Source of the DNA: Sulfurospirillum sp.
GTDB lineage: Bacteria > Campylobacterota > Campylobacteria > Campylobacterales > Sulfurospirillaceae
Length of the DNA: 36,074 bases
NCBI GenBank assembly: GCA_016735235.1
Contig: JAERRW010000047.1
Coordinates: 1 to 36,074 of the forward strand
Reading direction: 5' to 3'
Shown here piece by piece: positions 34,187-36,074 of this stretch. The notes under the pieces were generated by a model, which ran no database searches, had not been told where the DNA came from, and was given only the letters and a program-made list of their open reading frames with translations. The position numbers and the translations under genes were made by a program. The stretch's first letter is position 1. Each line of letters opens with the position of its first letter.

Positions 34187-34735
34187 TTGGATATTTTACA
34201 AGCACTTATCGCATTTATCGGAGTATTAGTAGGTTCAATTTTTACAATCCTTGGTATAGAGATTACAAATAGAGCGAATACAAAAAGAGTTGAAATTCAA
34301 CACAAACATGAGAAAGAAACAAATAAAGAAAATTTAATGAGAGATAGGTTAGAAGAGTTATATATACTTTCAGATAAATATTTTGATACTCTTGTCTCTC
34401 ATCAATTACCATTGAGAAGTGTTATGAAGGGTGAAATATCATTCGATGATGCTTTAGATTTACATATTGAAAGGGGCAAAGAGAAAAAATTTGATTATAA
34501 TCGTGTTGATATGATTATTGAAATGTATTTCAATGAACTTCAAGAACCATATAATGAAGTATTGAAAATTGGAGATGAACTAAATAATATTTCAGAAGGA
34601 TATAAAAACCAATATAAGACCGGTGACTATGACGGAAGAAAATGGTTAGATTTATTTCAACCAAAACTTGAACTATTAACACAAAAAACTGGAAATTTTA
34701 AAAACAAACTGACGAAGTTTATAAAAAATGTATAA
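34187..34735 (+). CDS. One-TM membrane protein with cytosolic helical domain, unknown function
   Basis: A 182-residue protein. Residues 3-24 (ILQALIAFIGVLVGSIFTILGI) form one membrane helix; the remainder is charged and largely helical and is probably cytosolic, including a coiled-coil-like stretch (RVEIQHKHEKETNKENLMRDR). I recognise no domain. The start is TTG 34187, supported by AAAAAGGA six bases upstream; no ATG fits. Its stop is five bases before palindromic copy C, and the patatin gene follows 45 bases later on the same strand, so the two are probably co-transcribed. A membrane partner or sensor for the phospholipase is a guess. Confidence 0.7.
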   Translation: MDILQALIAFIGVLVGSIFTILGIEITNRANTKRVEIQHKHEKETNKENLMRDRLEELYILSDKYFDTLVSHQLPLRSVMKGEISFDDALDLHIERGKEKKFDYNRVDMIIEMYFNELQEPYNEVLKIGDELNNISEGYKNQYKTGDYDGRKWLDLFQPKLELLTQKTGNFKNKLTKFIKNV

Positions 34736-34740
34736 CAAAA

Positions 34741-34780
34741 CCTTCTCTCGTTCCCAGGCTCCAGCTTGGGAACACATAAA
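34741..34780 (+). repeat. Palindromic element, copy C
   Basis: CCTTCTCTCGTTCCCAGGCT followed by CCAGCTTGGGAACACATAAA. The arms GTTCCCAGGCT (34750-34760) and AGCTTGGGAAC (34763-34773) have one mismatch. It fills the gap between the membrane-protein gene and the patatin gene and ends at the base before the patatin ATG. Confidence 0.88.
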
Positions 34781-35926
34781 ATGATAAAGAACACAAAAGG
34801 ATACGAAATAGAAAATAATGATAAATTAAAAATTGGTATTGCGTTATCAGGTGGTGGATTTAGAGCATCTGTTTTTCATATTGGAGTGTTTGAAACTTTA
34901 GCAAAAAATGGCTTTTTAGATCAATTAAATACTATTTCCACTGTATCAGGTGGTTCTCTAACTATAGGCTTAATATTTAAACTAAATAATAACAAGTGGC
35001 CAACTGATAAAGAATACTTAGAAAATATTCTACCAAAGTTGAAAAAATATTTTACAGAAATGAGATTAGCAAAAAATGCGATATTGCGTTTGTTCCTTCC
35101 TCTACATTGGTTGAACTTATTTAGTAGAGCAAACATCATCGCACATTCATTAAAAAAAGACTGGAATCTAACGGATAAATTATCAGATTTGCCAGACAAG
35201 CCTACGTGGGAAATAAATGCAACTACAAATGAAACAGGGAAAAATTGGCGTTTTTCAAAACAAAAAATGGGAGATTATAAATTTGGCTATATTATGGACC
35301 CAAATTATGACATATCAAATGCCATAGCTTCATCAACTGCATTTCCAGGACTAATTGGTAGATTCAAACTTAACATTTCTAGTTATCAAAATTGGCATTA
35401 TTTTGATTGGGATAGAAAAATATTCAAAAAAGATGAAAAACCTAGAATGATTAAAAAACTACATTTATCAGATGGTGGACTTTATAATAATCTAGGAGAA
35501 GAAGCATTAATTAATAAGTTGGGCGAAACATTAACAAAAGACATAAATTTTCTGATAGTTAGTGATGCAACAAAAGCTTTAAAAATTGAAAAAAGTAAAT
35601 CTACAATAAATGCTTTAGGAAGGACATTGAGGCTAATTGATATAGCAATGGACCAAATTAAGATGCTAAGAGTTCGTGCTCTTCACAATTTTTTTGAGAA
35701 AAACCCGAAAAATGGTCTCTATATTCAACTGGGGCAGTATCATGAATTAATGAAGGATAAATTTGACTTAAAAATGATAAAGAATATTAAGACAAGTCTT
35801 TTTGCATTATCTCATGAAGAATATGATGAATTAACAAAATATGGAGCTTGTATGGCCCAAACAGGTATAAAAAAATGGTATGACTCTTGTTCCCAAGCTC
35901 CAAGCTTGGGAACACATAAAAAATGA
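34781..35926 (+). CDS. Patatin-like phospholipase
   Basis: A serine lipid acyl-hydrolase of 381 residues. The oxyanion-hole motif is SGGGFRA (23-29), the probable nucleophile is S56 in STVSGGS, and the dyad aspartate is D231 in LSDGGLYNN. All are intact. Patatins of this type act as membrane-degrading effectors in several phage-defence systems, but no cyclase or sensor gene is seen here. ATG 34781 directly follows repeat copy C; a TTG at 34766 inside the repeat would add five residues. No clear ribosome site other than the repeat itself is present. The last 12 codons (CSQAPSLGTHKK) come from repeat copy D, so the native C-terminus has been replaced. Confidence 0.85.
   Translation: MIKNTKGYEIENNDKLKIGIALSGGGFRASVFHIGVFETLAKNGFLDQLNTISTVSGGSLTIGLIFKLNNNKWPTDKEYLENILPKLKKYFTEMRLAKNAILRLFLPLHWLNLFSRANIIAHSLKKDWNLTDKLSDLPDKPTWEINATTNETGKNWRFSKQKMGDYKFGYIMDPNYDISNAIASSTAFPGLIGRFKLNISSYQNWHYFDWDRKIFKKDEKPRMIKKLHLSDGGLYNNLGEEALINKLGETLTKDINFLIVSDATKALKIEKSKSTINALGRTLRLIDIAMDQIKMLRVRALHNFFEKNPKNGLYIQLGQYHELMKDKFDLKMIKNIKTSLFALSHEEYDELTKYGACMAQTGIKKWYDSCSQAPSLGTHKK
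35885..35920 (+). repeat. Palindromic element, copy D
   Basis: The arms GTTCCCAAGCT (35889-35899) and AGCTTGGGAAC (35903-35913) pair perfectly over 11 bp around CCA. The tail ACATAAA is shared with copy C. The copy lies inside the reading frame of the patatin gene and supplies its last codons. It is the best-preserved palindrome of the set. Confidence 0.9.
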
Positions 35927-35940
35927 ATTTCCTTTTATAC

Positions 35941-35993
35941 GGTATGGTTTTAGGGGAGGGTTACATCAGCTAGCCCTCCCCAAAAACCATACC
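35941..35993 (+). terminator. Long hairpin between convergent genes
   Basis: The arms at 35941-35960 and 35974-35993 pair over 20 bases with one mismatch (A-A, at 35952 against 35982), around a 13-base loop. The stem includes GGGGAGGG/CCCTCCCC, unusual G/C runs in this AT-rich sequence. The right arm encodes the last residues of the minus-strand frame. No T-run follows on either strand. It may act as a two-way terminator or be a separate repeat. Confidence 0.55.
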
Positions 35994-36074
35994 ACCTAAA
36001 ACAGAATAATTTTGATTGTTAAGTACATAAATATCTTCTATCTTTTCAAAAAAATTCTCTTTTGCTTTTTTATC
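35970..36074 (-). CDS. C-terminal end of a minus-strand gene, partial
   Basis: From the window edge inward the minus strand is open for 34 codons and stops at TAG (35972-35970). The end reads NQNYSVLGGMVFGEG, preceded by a charged helix (KENFFEKIEDIY). It looks like real protein sequence, convergent to the patatin gene, but it is too short to name. The last codons and the stop lie within the 20-bp hairpin. A chance open frame cannot be excluded. Confidence 0.4.
   Translation of the reverse strand, partial: DKKAKENFFEKIEDIYVLNNQNYSVLGGMVFGEG

Noticed and set aside
33881-35920. Integron-like cassette array with the palindromes as attC sites
   Set aside because: attC sites run RYYYAAC ... GTTRRRY, whereas these begin with GTTCCC and end with GGGAAC, the reverse order. 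They are also only about 40 bases long, and no integrase is in the window.
1-36074. CRISPR array, tRNA or rRNA genes
   Set aside because: I saw no regularly spaced direct repeats and no tRNA- or rRNA-like sequence on either strand, though a covariance-model scan was not possible.

Overview
This AT-rich window almost certainly comes from a free-living member of the Campylobacterota (Epsilonproteobacteria), most like Sulfurimonas or a close relative. Three things point there. The 14-gene nuo operon has two unrelated small proteins in place of NADH-binding NuoE and NuoF. A pflA-type flagellar motor gene follows nuoN directly, as in Campylobacter. ThrRS lacks the N-terminal TGS domain. Genus and species cannot be fixed from the sequence alone.

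Layout. (1) 1-1700 is an accessory zone: a PIN-domain toxin, two decayed copies of the 3' end of an IS256-family element, and between them an intact YefM/Phd-RelE/ParE toxin-antitoxin pair flanked by pieces of a short palindromic repeat. (2) 1717-9382 holds ordinary metabolism: an ornithine cyclodeaminase homologue (-), dihydroorotase pyrC (+), a three-gene polar amino-acid ABC transporter (-), a small lipoprotein coupled to endonuclease IV (nfo), and a FadL-type outer-membrane channel. (3) 9456-24896 holds an AAA+ ATPase and then the complex I operon nuoABCD-(two replacement genes)-nuoGHIJKLMN, closed by a clear intrinsic terminator. (4) 24949-27327 is pflA, probably leaderless. (5) 27512-30447 is a two-gene glycan locus: a glycosyltransferase with a nine-C tract, overlapped by an asnB-type amidotransferase broken by one in-frame TGA. 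(6) 30605-33720 is the translation operon thrS-infC-rpmI-rplT. (7) 33721-36074 is a second accessory zone: an IS remnant, three copies of the same palindromic repeat, a one-TM protein, a patatin-like phospholipase lying between two repeat copies, and the end of a minus-strand gene under a 20-bp hairpin.

How the genes work together. Complex I lacks every residue needed for NADH oxidation, so it probably takes electrons from a reduced ferredoxin or flavodoxin. The protein in the NuoF slot looks like a paralogue of the C-terminal half of NuoG, encoded just after it. The two accessory zones share the palindromic element (four copies and one inverted half copy), and I saw none in the conserved core. 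The most unusual leads are this repeat and the genes it brackets, the membrane-protein/patatin pair, the likely phase-variable glycosyltransferase with its nonsense-mutated partner, and the NuoF-slot paralogue of NuoG.
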